Assembly: GCA_002438405.1 (NCBI GenBank)
Contig: DJOE01000010.1
Location: 1 to 25,903, forward strand
Reading direction: 5' to 3'
Length of the DNA stretch: 25,903 nt
Source of the DNA: Cyanobacteria bacterium UBA6446
GTDB taxonomy: Bacteria > Cyanobacteriota > Vampirovibrionia > Gastranaerophilales > Gastranaerophilaceae
In this document: piece after piece, positions 1-7,237 of the stretch
Layout of the letters: every line of letters starts with the position of its first letter
How positions within the stretch are numbered: position 1 is the stretch's first letter
Made by a program: the position numbers and the translations under genes
Notes under the pieces: generated by a model
Databases searched by the model: none
What the model was told of the DNA's origin: nothing
What the model saw: only the letters and a program-made list of their open reading frames with translations

Positions 1-2
1 TG

Positions 3-1070
3 ACCGCCCGAAAGAATAACGTAGAATTCGAGGGTCAACAGATAAACCAACAGAGAACAACTCTGTCAAATGAATCAGCAAGCTATTATTCTGAGTTGTG
101 TAATATGTCAGTACCAACTCCACCATCAGTAGATGACTATACAAAGGTTAGCTACACATTCAATGATGGTGCATTGACAAATACTGTAACTTCAATGATA
201 GCAAAAGGGAATAACCAATATTCAATTAGCTATATCCAACAATGGCAAGATGATTATTCAATCGTATCAGCATCATCAAGCTTGATTTCAAAAGAAAATA
301 ATACATATAAAGTTGGAACAACAGAATTAAGAGCATTAGGTTCAATCAACGGAAAATCCGCAGCAGATATTAAAAATATGTCAACAGCAGATTTTGATAC
401 ATTGAAACTAGGATTGTCTAGTGATAAATATTTATCAACATTAGAACAAGACCAATTAGCAGATTTATTAGAACAAGAAGAATACTACCAAAAAATGTTG
501 AACGAAAATAAATTCAACAATCCAAATTCAGGAGATGAATGGTACGTACGTTATGTAAAAGATACAACTAAAGGTAATTATGTCCCATACTTCTATCAAA
601 AAAGTGAAGTAGAAGACCCAGATAAATATAACCAAGGATATGCAGTAAGTACAATCAACTGTTACTCAATCGGTTCAAGTACAAAAACAAAGGAAGTATT
701 AAACCAAATGGGAACAGTAGAAAAAGATTCATCAGGCAGATATATTTCATTGACATTATATGAAACAGATGCACAAGGTAATGTAGATACAAACAAATAC
801 ACAACCTACAGCTTAACAACAAGTACTTCAACCGATGAAGAAGCATATAATGATGCAATGAACCAATACAACTATGACCAAAATCAATATGATAAGAAAA
901 TCCAAGATATCAATTCAAAACTAGAAATTATACAATCACAAGATAAGAGCTTAGAGTTGAACTTGAAGCAATTAGATACAGAAGAAAATGCAATATCAAC
1001 AGAAATAGATGCAGTAAAGAAAGTTATATCAAAGAACGTAGAATCAAGTTTCAAAACCTTTAATGCCTAA
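3..1070 (+). CDS. C-terminal part of a large coiled-coil structural or surface-type protein (5' end outside window)
   Basis: The frame is open from the first bases of the window and has no stop before 1070, so the gene starts upstream. A TTG at 96 is only an internal codon and has no ribosome binding site. The visible ~355 residues begin with a Q/N-rich helical stretch. A polar middle follows, rich in S, T, Y and N. The last ~80 residues form a heptad-like coiled coil (around KIQDINSKLEIIQSQDKSL), and the protein ends FKTFNA. I recognise no enzyme motif or membrane segment. Codon use differs from neighbouring genes: A-ending codons (gca, tca, aca, gta) and C-ending aac/tac/atc dominate where neighbours use T-ending codons. 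This suggests high expression or a different origin. The helix at each end with a polar middle resembles self-assembling surface or appendage proteins, but that is inference and the function is unknown. Confidence 0.75.
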   Translation, partial: TARKNNVEFEGQQINQQRTTLSNESASYYSELCNMSVPTPPSVDDYTKVSYTFNDGALTNTVTSMIAKGNNQYSISYIQQWQDDYSIVSASSSLISKENNTYKVGTTELRALGSINGKSAADIKNMSTADFDTLKLGLSSDKYLSTLEQDQLADLLEQEEYYQKMLNENKFNNPNSGDEWYVRYVKDTTKGNYVPYFYQKSEVEDPDKYNQGYAVSTINCYSIGSSTKTKEVLNQMGTVEKDSSGRYISLTLYETDAQGNVDTNKYTTYSLTTSTSTDEEAYNDAMNQYNYDQNQYDKKIQDINSKLEIIQSQDKSLELNLKQLDTEENAISTEIDAVKKVISKNVESSFKTFNA

Positions 1071-1145
1071 GTGCTACACACATAGTTATTGCTACTAACC
1101 ATTTGAGAACTAGTAAGATAAATGAAATCGGGCACTTAACTTTTT

Positions 1146-1168
1146 CTCGTCCTTAAATCAAGGGTGAG
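1146..1168. repeat. Degenerate copy of the C/G-rich palindromic repeat
   Basis: The arms ctcgtcctt and aagggtgag pair over nine positions, two of them G-T wobbles, around a 5-nt loop. The sequence resembles the palindromes at 1888, 25703 and 25838. It lies between the stop codons of two convergent genes and could also act as a shared transcription end, as T-runs flank it. Confidence 0.45.
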
Positions 1169-1201
1169 GCTTCAATAAAGTTATGTTATTATTTATCTTT
1201 A

Positions 1202-1993
1202 TTATTTATTCAAATAATCTTGATTCCCGAAAGTTAAAACATAATATGCACAGCCAACACCTTCAGCATTTAGTTGGCAATCTGTTTTATAATCATAAAT
1301 TTCATTTGGTGATCCTAATGGTCTTAAACCTTTATCTGTTTTATACCAAAACCAAAAAACATCTCTTCCTGCAACGTTAGGTTTTTTATCTCCATTAACG
1401 TCGACAACAAACAATATTTTAAAAGGATTAGGATAAAAATAATACGTAATTCCAGTACCATTATTCAATTTGATTTTATATAGTGTTTTGGCTTTCGCAT
1501 AATTCATGTAAGGTGTTCCATTTAAATATTTGTATTCGCCATTATAAACACAGTTACCATTTTCATCATCAATGCCACAATCTAATGCCAATTTCCAATA
1601 AGGGTTTAATTTTTCTGCTAGAACTTTTGCTGATTCTGTTCCATGTTTCTCTAGTCCAATCCAACCCTCCGGTTCTCCGTTTTCTTCGATTGCAAGTTTT
1701 AGCATTTGAGAGATAATTGCTTGGTCTTCTTTTAGAAGTGCAACTGTACGTTTAACTTGGTATTTTTGCATAAGTGTGGGAATTGTCAATGCAGCAACTA
1801 CACCGATGATTCCGAGTGTGATTAGTACCTCGGCTAACGTAAATGCAAATTTTACCTTTGTTGGTGGTATATATAAGTGCGTAGCACCCCTCACCCTACC
1901 CCTCTCCCATAAATGGGCGAGGGAATTATTACTAAAATCTATAGGTTGATAAGTAGATAAGTCTATAAGTGGTTTTATGTTATTACTATTCAT
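1202..1993 (-). CDS. Prepilin-like protein with an unusually long leader (type IV pilin / pseudopilin family)
   Basis: The 263-residue protein carries the type IV prepilin motif FTLAEVLITLGIIGVVAALT. The predicted prepilin-peptidase cut is after Ala50, with Glu55 at mature position 5, followed by the hydrophobic N-terminal helix. Ala rather than Gly at -1 is tolerated in this family. The mature domain (about 213 residues) has cysteines at 139 and 148 and a DVNGD loop (198-202) that resembles a calcium-binding turn, then KPNVAGRDVF, a pattern I associate with pilin-like proteins of Gastranaerophilales. The 50-residue leader is much longer than usual, because residues 24-35 (SLAHLWERGRVR) are encoded by a palindromic repeat at 1888-1923. 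The start has an AGAGG site 5 nt upstream. The gene is divergent from an XRE regulator. It probably encodes a minor pilin or secretion pseudopilin; its assembly partners are not in the window. Confidence 0.85.
   Translation of the reverse strand: MNSNNIKPLIDLSTYQPIDFSNNSLAHLWERGRVRGATHLYIPPTKVKFAFTLAEVLITLGIIGVVAALTIPTLMQKYQVKRTVALLKEDQAIISQMLKLAIEENGEPEGWIGLEKHGTESAKVLAEKLNPYWKLALDCGIDDENGNCVYNGEYKYLNGTPYMNYAKAKTLYKIKLNNGTGITYYFYPNPFKILFVVDVNGDKKPNVAGRDVFWFWYKTDKGLRPLGSPNEIYDYKTDCQLNAEGVGCAYYVLTFGNQDYLNK
1888..1923. repeat. 36-bp palindromic repeat embedded in frame in the prepilin leader
   Basis: The core ccctctcccat-aa-atgggcgaggg forms an 11-bp hairpin with one mismatch, followed by a ccctcaccct arm. 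Read on the minus strand it encodes SLAHLWERGRVR. The copy at 25838-25873 is identical at 34 of 36 positions and also lies in a prepilin leader in the same frame. Confidence 0.85.
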
Positions 1994-2014
1994 ATATTCC
2001 TCTTTCTCTAATAA

Positions 2015-2093
2015 TGTGATGTATTACTTCATAGTATAAGTATTATAATTCACGACAATGAATATATGCAAAAATATGAAGTAATGTATCACA
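2015..2093. promoter_or_regulatory. Long inverted repeat across the divergent prepilin/XRE promoter (putative operator pair)
   Basis: The left arm 2015-2033 (tgtgatgtattacttcata) and right arm 2075-2093 (tatgaagtaatgtatcaca) are reverse complements at 17 of 19 positions, separated by 41 bp. Between them, tattataatt at 2041-2050 can serve as a -10 box in both directions (TATAAT forward at 2044-2049). The right arm overlaps the first codons of the XRE gene. Two matching 19-bp sites around a bidirectional promoter suit binding by the XRE protein and repression of both genes; this is inference. Confidence 0.6.
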
Positions 2094-2281
2094 AAATCGC
2101 ATCTGAAATTAAAAGGCTCAGAAAAAATGCGAAGCTGTCGCAAGAAGAATTAGCCGAAAAATTGAACTGTTCACGAGAGTTTATTAGCAGGGTTGAAAAT
2201 GATAAAGAAAAAGTTAGTCTTAAAATGATATTTACTTTGTCCGAAGTTTTTAATGTTTCTCCAAAGATATTTTTTGATTAA
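2066..2281 (+). CDS. Small XRE/Cro-type helix-turn-helix transcriptional regulator
   Basis: The protein has 71 residues and is essentially a single HTH_3 domain. Helices 2 and 3 are LSQEELAEKLNCSREFISRVEN (about residues 24-45), the classic recognition layout, followed by a helix ending FNVSPKIFFD. There is no effector or dimerisation domain beyond the HTH. The start is uncertain. ATG 2066 lies about ten nt after the expected transcript start and lacks a clear ribosome binding site. The internal ATG at 2084 (MYHKIASEI...) fits the usual XRE start better and would place the right operator arm largely in its leader. The gene is divergent from the prepilin gene, and the inverted repeat suggests autoregulation plus control of the prepilin. 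Confidence 0.85.
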   Translation: MQKYEVMYHKIASEIKRLRKNAKLSQEELAEKLNCSREFISRVENDKEKVSLKMIFTLSEVFNVSPKIFFD

Positions 2282-2353
2282 GTGTTTATACTATTTCTCA
2301 AAATTTTTCCTCTCCATTAGAATAACAATGACAACTTATAGACTTTAATTTAT

Positions 2354-2382
2354 TTGCAATATGTCTTTTTTTTATTTAGAAT
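2354..2382 (+). promoter_or_regulatory. Sigma70-type promoter for the lptB operon
   Basis: TTGCAA (2354-2359) and TAGAAT (2377-2382) are separated by exactly 17 bp. The start would be near 2389, followed by AAGGGG at 2399-2404 and the lptB ATG at 2409. Confidence 0.6.
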
Positions 2383-2408
2383 GTTCTTAAATACTATAAG
2401 GGGATAAA

Positions 2409-3134
2409 ATGAGAATTGAGGCAAAAAATCTTATAAAAATATACGGTGATAGAAGCGTTGTAAATGATGTTTCTTTCAATGTAAATAAAGGTGAAGTTGT
2501 TTGTCTTTTGGGGCCAAACGGTGCCGGAAAAACAACAACTTTCTACATGGTTGTTGGACTTGTAAAACCTAACAAAGGAAGTATTATATTAAATGGTGAA
2601 GAAATTTCATCTTGGCCAATGCATATTAGAGCAAAAGCCGGAATTGGATATTTACCACAAGAAGCTTCAAGTTTTAGAAGCTTGTCTGTAGAAGATAATA
2701 TCAAGCTTGTTTTACAAATGAATGATAAATTGACTGAGTGCGAAAAAAAGAAAAAGTTAGAAGAGTTGCTTAGCGAATTTGGTGTTGCAAGATTGCGTAG
2801 CGCTTCTGCAATTTCTTTATCTGGTGGTGAAAGAAGAAGAGTTGAACTTGCTAGAGCTTTGGCTGCAAGTCCTGATTTTATTCTTCTTGATGAACCATTT
2901 ACAGGTATTGACCCGATTGCGATTGGTGAGATTAAAGATAATATTAGAAAATTGTCAGAAGATAAAGGTTTGGGGGTTTTGATTACTGACCACAATCCGA
3001 AAGCAACTCTATCAATTACAGACAGAGCTTATGTAATTTTTGACGGAAAAATCAAAATTCAAGGTAAGAGCCAAGAAGTTGCAGTTGACCCTGTTGCTAA
3101 AGAATTTTATTTAGGAAAGGACTTTAAATTATAA
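2409..3134 (+). CDS. lptB: LPS export ABC transporter ATP-binding protein LptB
   Basis: LptB powers extraction of lipopolysaccharide from the inner membrane and its transfer onto the Lpt bridge. The 241 residues contain Walker A GPNGAGKTT (35-43), the Q-loop in GYLPQEASSF (Gln84), the signature LSGGERRRVE (137-146), Walker B FILLDEPF (158-164) and the switch His195 in ITDHN. The LptB-specific context DEPFTGIDPIAIGEI and the PQEASSFRSLSVEDNI segment separate it from amino-acid transporter ATPases. Length matches the family (about 240). The stop codon overlaps the start of the next gene, an LptF/LptG permease (TAATG), supporting translational coupling and the assignment. A good ribosome binding site and promoter precede it. 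Confidence 0.95.
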   Translation: MRIEAKNLIKIYGDRSVVNDVSFNVNKGEVVCLLGPNGAGKTTTFYMVVGLVKPNKGSIILNGEEISSWPMHIRAKAGIGYLPQEASSFRSLSVEDNIKLVLQMNDKLTECEKKKKLEELLSEFGVARLRSASAISLSGGERRRVELARALAASPDFILLDEPFTGIDPIAIGEIKDNIRKLSEDKGLGVLITDHNPKATLSITDRAYVIFDGKIKIQGKSQEVAVDPVAKEFYLGKDFKL

Positions 3135-4252
3135 TGCAGTTTAAATTTCCTAAAATTACAATTTATGACAGATATATGTTCAAACAAGTTTTTATGGCAA
3201 CAATGGTTGCCGTATTGTTATTTACAATTGTTTGGATTGCTCCGGAGATTTTGTTGAACACTATTAAAGGTGCTTTAGCGGGGGATTATGGACTTAAAAC
3301 AGCAGTTTTGTTATTAATAAACGAGTTGCCTAAAATTTTGGATAAGGCGCTACCTGTAGGTTTGCTATTGGGAACTTTGTTCACTTTTGATAAAATGAGT
3401 AAAGATTCTGAGATTACAATTTTCAGGGCTGTTGGAATGTCTTTCCCTAGAATTGTCGTACCGGTTGTTGTTTTGAGTTTGTTTTGTTCATTTTTGTGTT
3501 TTGTAATTTCGGATAAAGGTACTCCGGTTGCAGAAGCAAAATTGAGAGCTATTAGAGGGGAAGTAGCTACTAACCAATATATTTATACTCAAAAGGATAA
3601 AACAGGTCACCCATTAATGGCGGTAATTGTATCTCGTTCTATTGGCAGGGATTTGGAAAACGTTATTGTTTTAGATTTTTCAAATCAAGTTTATCAAGAT
3701 GTACACCAGCTATCAAATATTTATGCTGCTAAAATAGGGAAAGCTTATGAAGATAAATGGGTTTTAGAAGATATTTCAAACTATAAAATTTCAAATGATG
3801 GCATTTATATAGATGTTAAACATATTGATAAAATGAATATTTTGAGTGGGAAGTCTGCTGAAAGTGCTTATACACTAATGACATATTCTTCAATGAAAGA
3901 ACGTGATATTAATAATGCAAATTTGAAAAAATACGTATCTTTATTAAAAACTGAAAAATTATCTGAAGAATATAATTACTTTTTGAACAAGTATTTGCAA
4001 CGATATTTGACACCATTTGTGTGTGTATTGTTGGCAATTTTGGGTAGCTTATTGGGATTTAGCAAACCAAGAGAACAAAGACTTGTTGGTTTTACAATTG
4101 CTATTGGGTGTATTTTTATTTATTATATAACTTTGCCATTCTTTGACTTGTTGGCAGAAAAGGAAATTCTATCACCATATATCACAGCAACGTTTCCGCT
4201 TGTAGCATTCATGCTTGCTATTTGTGGTTTCTACAAATCAAAGGATTTATAA
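3134..4252 (+). CDS. lptF: LptF/LptG (YjgP/YjgQ) family LPS export permease
   Basis: The 372-residue protein has the LptF/LptG layout. Three hydrophobic segments lie in the first ~125 residues (starting MFMATMVAVLLFTIVWIAP-like at about 20-37), then a periplasmic beta-rich domain of ~160 residues, then three C-terminal segments (around 285-305, 313-335 and 345-366). Conserved features include ELPKILDKALPVGLLLGTLF and the coupling segment KMSKDSEITIFRAVGMSF, which contacts the ATPase. The start overlaps the lptB stop by 1 nt. Only one permease is present; either it works as a homodimer, as suggested for cyanobacteria, or the partner is elsewhere. I cannot separate LptF from LptG by eye, so the symbol is provisional. 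Confidence 0.88.
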   Translation: MQFKFPKITIYDRYMFKQVFMATMVAVLLFTIVWIAPEILLNTIKGALAGDYGLKTAVLLLINELPKILDKALPVGLLLGTLFTFDKMSKDSEITIFRAVGMSFPRIVVPVVVLSLFCSFLCFVISDKGTPVAEAKLRAIRGEVATNQYIYTQKDKTGHPLMAVIVSRSIGRDLENVIVLDFSNQVYQDVHQLSNIYAAKIGKAYEDKWVLEDISNYKISNDGIYIDVKHIDKMNILSGKSAESAYTLMTYSSMKERDINNANLKKYVSLLKTEKLSEEYNYFLNKYLQRYLTPFVCVLLAILGSLLGFSKPREQRLVGFTIAIGCIFIYYITLPFFDLLAEKEILSPYITATFPLVAFMLAICGFYKSKDL

Positions 4253-4253
4253 T

Positions 4254-5063
4254 ATGAAATTATTAAAATTATTTGTAAGTTTTATTATTTTATCATTAAT
4301 TTCAACTCCTGCTTTTGCGGTTGGAGAGATTTCTATTGATAAGGATAATGGAGTTTATCATATTATATTAAAAGGTGAAAAAATTAAGAAAAAGATTAAA
4401 TTTGTAGCATCAGAAGATTTGGTAACAAATAGAGAAGCTCATATTAAAGGTAATGCGACACTTACTGTCAATGCCGGATTTTTTGACCCTAAAAATGGTA
4501 AAACAATTTCTTATATTGTGACAGACAAAATGACATCTGCAGATCCAATGTTTAACCAAGCATTGCTTGCAAATCCATTTTTTAGAAAAAATATGAATAC
4601 AATTTTAAACCGTTCAGAATTTAGAGTTATGCAATGTGGAAATAAATTTGAATATAGCATTGTTGGACATAAATCAGATGTTCCGTTTGGTTGTACATTG
4701 ATTACTTCTGCACAAGGTGGTCCATTGATTCTTCCGGAATTAAGACTTGAAGAAGAAGGATTTATTGTTAAAAATTCTGAGGGGAAAGTTGTAAGAGAGT
4801 CTGCCTCTGTTTTGCATAAAACTTCTAGAACCGTGATTGGCTTGAAAGGTAATGATGAATGCCATATTCTTATTATTACCGATGAAAATCCTATGGATAT
4901 GTATGAAGTTCAACAATTGTGCAAAAATTATGGATTAGACAGAGCAATGGCTTTTGATGGCGGAAGTTCAACCTCTATGAATTATAAAAATAATTTAGAA
5001 GTTATCTCTATAAAAGGTGACGGTGCAGGTAGAATGTTGAAATCATTTATGCTTGTTTATTAG
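4254..5063 (+). CDS. Secreted phosphodiester glycosidase-like protein (NAGPA / DUF2233 family)
   Basis: Starting at ATG 4254, just after the lptF stop and with AAAGGA upstream, the protein has 269 residues and a clear signal peptide (LLKLFVSFIILSLISTPAFA, cut near residue 22). A longer frame from 4215 would overlap lptF and lose the signal peptide, so it is rejected. Family landmarks are VNAGFFDP (72-79), AQGGPLILPE (153-162), SRTVIGL (191-197), and the hallmark DGGSSTSM (235-242) near the C-terminus. Relatives remove N-acetylglucosamine from phosphodiester-linked sugars, including in exopolysaccharide and wall contexts. It probably acts in the periplasm or at the cell surface on glycan phosphodiesters. 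Its place in the Lpt operon suggests an envelope role; the substrate is unknown. Confidence 0.85.
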   Translation: MKLLKLFVSFIILSLISTPAFAVGEISIDKDNGVYHIILKGEKIKKKIKFVASEDLVTNREAHIKGNATLTVNAGFFDPKNGKTISYIVTDKMTSADPMFNQALLANPFFRKNMNTILNRSEFRVMQCGNKFEYSIVGHKSDVPFGCTLITSAQGGPLILPELRLEEEGFIVKNSEGKVVRESASVLHKTSRTVIGLKGNDECHILIITDENPMDMYEVQQLCKNYGLDRAMAFDGGSSTSMNYKNNLEVISIKGDGAGRMLKSFMLVY

Positions 5064-5074
5064 GTTAAAATAAA

Positions 5075-5494
5075 ATGCGATTGAAATATTTACTCTTATT
5101 TGGCATATTATTTTTGGTATCATCTGTGACTTTTGCTGACCAATTTGTACCAGAATTCAATCAGATGAAGAAAATTCGTTGTGATATTGAAGAAGTTATC
5201 TATAACCAAGATAATAGTGTTGTTTCTAAAAACAAGTATTTTAGGATTTTCAATCTAGATGATGAAAATAGAAAAATTTATATCCAAAAAGCTCCGGTAG
5301 ATGGGATTACGTATTACGAAAATGATAGAATTGATTTTTATATGCAGCAAATGACAGATGATTTTATTATGCAAACAAAAGTAACTATCGATAAAGAAAA
5401 TATGAAATATACCTCTGATTCGGTAATAAACTATGATAGCATGTTTTTCGGAACAAGAAAAGCAAAGGCTGAAGGTACTTGTTCTTCAATTTAA
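5075..5494 (+). CDS. Small secreted protein of unknown function
   Basis: The 139-residue protein has a strong signal peptide (LKYLLLFGILFLVSSVTFA, cut near residue 21). The mature part of ~118 residues alternates hydrophobic and polar positions, suggesting beta-strands (YFRIFNLDDENRKIYIQKAP, DRIDFYMQQMTDDFIMQTKV). Two cysteines (in IRCDIEE and GTCSSI) could form a disulfide. It is the last gene of the lptB operon, 11 bp after the glycosidase-like gene. The small beta-rich periplasmic form next to Lpt genes invites comparison with LptA/LptC-like proteins, but it lacks a recognisable OstA motif and is short, so I make no assignment. Confidence 0.75.
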   Translation: MRLKYLLLFGILFLVSSVTFADQFVPEFNQMKKIRCDIEEVIYNQDNSVVSKNKYFRIFNLDDENRKIYIQKAPVDGITYYENDRIDFYMQQMTDDFIMQTKVTIDKENMKYTSDSVINYDSMFFGTRKAKAEGTCSSI

Positions 5495-5574
5495 AAATTT
5501 TTAACAAAAGCGGAGAAAATAGTCAATTTTTCCTTCTGAAAATTTTTTAATAATATACAGGGGAAAATACAGGC

Positions 5575-6402
5575 ATGGAAAAATTATTGACTGAACATTC
5601 AGACTATAATCTTTTCGGAGATGTGTCGACTATTTTGGAAAAGAACATCTCTCCAGTGTTAGACTTTGCGCTTATTAAGCGTAAAGTTCCTAAAACACTG
5701 ACTGAAAGTGTTAAATATTTTAGTAAAATAAATGATATTGAAAATGATTTGACAGGGATTAGTTTTGGATTTGCTAATTATTCATTAAATGATGAAATGT
5801 CTAATCAAAGAGTCCGAAAAATTGCACTAATGCTTGCCAAAGCTATTGACGAAAATTCTGTTGAAAAAATAAAAGAATTAAAAAAGCAATACGGAAATGA
5901 AAAAGAATTTGCAATGGCGAAGAAATTTTTGGATAAAAAGTGCAAAGAAATTTGGGACGTTTTTGAATTCAAAAAGATAAAATTAAAAATTCCGTATGCA
6001 GCAATGAAAACTTTGGGTATTACTAATCAGCCTACATTAGAATTTTTGTTAGGTGATAGTGTTCGCTTGTTTGAAAAAGATAATGGAAATTCTACGGCAA
6101 ATATTATTACGTCAATTTTGAAAAATGAGAATTTGACGTATAAAATGGAAGATATTCATAAATTTTTAAAAAAAGAAAATGGACATTACAATTTTCGAAC
6201 GGCTGCATATTTAATATCAGAACAGAATTATGACAGGCGAAAACTACTTGAACTAGGAGTCAAAAAAGATACTGTTGAACAAGCTCTAAAAATTATTTCT
6301 GTACGAGCTAAATTAAAATATTGCTTGCGCAATACGATGTTCAAGGCTATTCAAATACGTAACATCTTTTTCAAATCCTTGAATATCGTCAAGAGTGCTT
6401 GA
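5575..6402 (+). CDS. Predicted cytoplasmic alpha-helical protein of unknown function
   Basis: The 275-residue protein has a strong ribosome binding site (AGGGGA) upstream of ATG 5575. It has no signal peptide or membrane segment. It is Lys/Glu-rich and helical throughout, with segments such as RKIALMLAKAIDENSVEKIK and a possible small domain at 150-230. I recognise no family. Its last ~30 codons (6313-6402) overlap, tail to tail, the end of the gene on the other strand. This final segment (KYCLRNTMFKAIQIRNIFFKS) looks more basic and hydrophobic than the rest. It could therefore be a read-on tail after loss of an earlier stop. Confidence 0.7.
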   Translation: MEKLLTEHSDYNLFGDVSTILEKNISPVLDFALIKRKVPKTLTESVKYFSKINDIENDLTGISFGFANYSLNDEMSNQRVRKIALMLAKAIDENSVEKIKELKKQYGNEKEFAMAKKFLDKKCKEIWDVFEFKKIKLKIPYAAMKTLGITNQPTLEFLLGDSVRLFEKDNGNSTANIITSILKNENLTYKMEDIHKFLKKENGHYNFRTAAYLISEQNYDRRKLLELGVKKDTVEQALKIISVRAKLKYCLRNTMFKAIQIRNIFFKSLNIVKSA

Positions 6403-7125
6403 TGATTTTAAAATAGTTTCAAGTGTCATATTTTTGTCAGCATTTAAGGTGTTCATAATCATTTGCCAATCATAATCGCCATCGGGGAGATGTAAATGAA
6501 CATCATGTTTTTCATTTATTCGTCCATCGCTCAAATGGTAACAATCAGGTTTAAGGTTGTTGAATTTTTCCATATATTCATATTGATTAACACCTAACTT
6601 TACTGCTGAACAAAAAGCATGTCCTACATCTAGGCAAAAGCCACAACTTGTATTATTTTTGACATATTCAATTTCTTCAACTATTGAACCTTGGCAATAC
6701 ATATCAGGGTGACGTCTTGAACAATATGGGATATTTTCAACATTCACTTGTACAGGCAAGTCAATATTATTAAGTTGGCGAACGGTTTCTTCAATTGTTC
6801 CGTCCATTCCACAGTGTGACACAATATACATTACGTCAAGTGCTTTAGCATAATCCTTTACTTGTGCGTAAATTCTTTTATTTTCATTTTCAAATTCTTT
6901 TTGAGAAAGATTTACTCCCTCACTATATTGTGGAGCATGGATTGTAAATGGAATTGAATATTGATTTTTGAATTTTTCCCAGCCCTGTAAAAAATTTAAT
7001 TGATCTGGGTTCACAAAAATTTCAATATATGAAAACTTCTTTTGTTCCCATAATTCAATTGCTTTGTCTTTATATAAATCTAATTGGTTCGTAAAAAGTT
7101 TCAATCCTAGTTTTAAATCTTTCAT
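6313..7125 (-). CDS. Xylose isomerase-like TIM-barrel protein (AP endonuclease 2 / sugar phosphate isomerase-epimerase family)
   Basis: The 270-residue protein has the pattern of this metal-dependent TIM-barrel superfamily: strands ending in FSYIEIFVNP, PFTIHAPQ, VMYIVSHCG, VQVNVENIPY, CGFCLDVGHAF, DCYHLSDG and DVHLHLPDG. The probable metal-binding residues are Glu in VENIPY, Asp/His in LDVGHA, and His in VHLHLP. Members isomerise or epimerise sugars, or cleave abasic DNA. The length (~270) suits either, but the HLSDG...HLHLPDGD region favours a sugar or polyol isomerase. AAAGGA lies upstream of the start. The gene is alone on this strand and overlaps its convergent neighbour by 90 bp. Substrate unknown. 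Confidence 0.8.
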   Translation of the reverse strand: MKDLKLGLKLFTNQLDLYKDKAIELWEQKKFSYIEIFVNPDQLNFLQGWEKFKNQYSIPFTIHAPQYSEGVNLSQKEFENENKRIYAQVKDYAKALDVMYIVSHCGMDGTIEETVRQLNNIDLPVQVNVENIPYCSRRHPDMYCQGSIVEEIEYVKNNTSCGFCLDVGHAFCSAVKLGVNQYEYMEKFNNLKPDCYHLSDGRINEKHDVHLHLPDGDYDWQMIMNTLNADKNMTLETILKSSSTLDDIQGFEKDVTYLNSLEHRIAQAIF

Positions 7126-7222
7126 TTGTATAATCCTTTGCTTTTTGGGAGGTAAATTTATAATAATATTCTAGCATAATATAAATTTTTGTTAAAAATG
7201 ACATGCAAAAAAATCTATGTTT

Positions 7223-7231
7223 TGCTTTAAT
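7223..7231 (+). promoter_or_regulatory. Extended -10 box placing transcription start at ATG 7238
   Basis: TGCTTTAAT (7223-7231) matches an extended -10 (TGn then TTTAAT). It ends 6 nt before ATG 7238, which would make the mRNA leaderless. No Shine-Dalgarno site is visible. The -35 region near 7203 is weak. Confidence 0.45.
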
Positions 7232-7237
7232 AAAAGC

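Noticed and set aside
2543..2995. 150-codon frame antisense to lptB
   Set aside because: It is a shadow of a well-supported gene; the encoded sequence has no domain logic.
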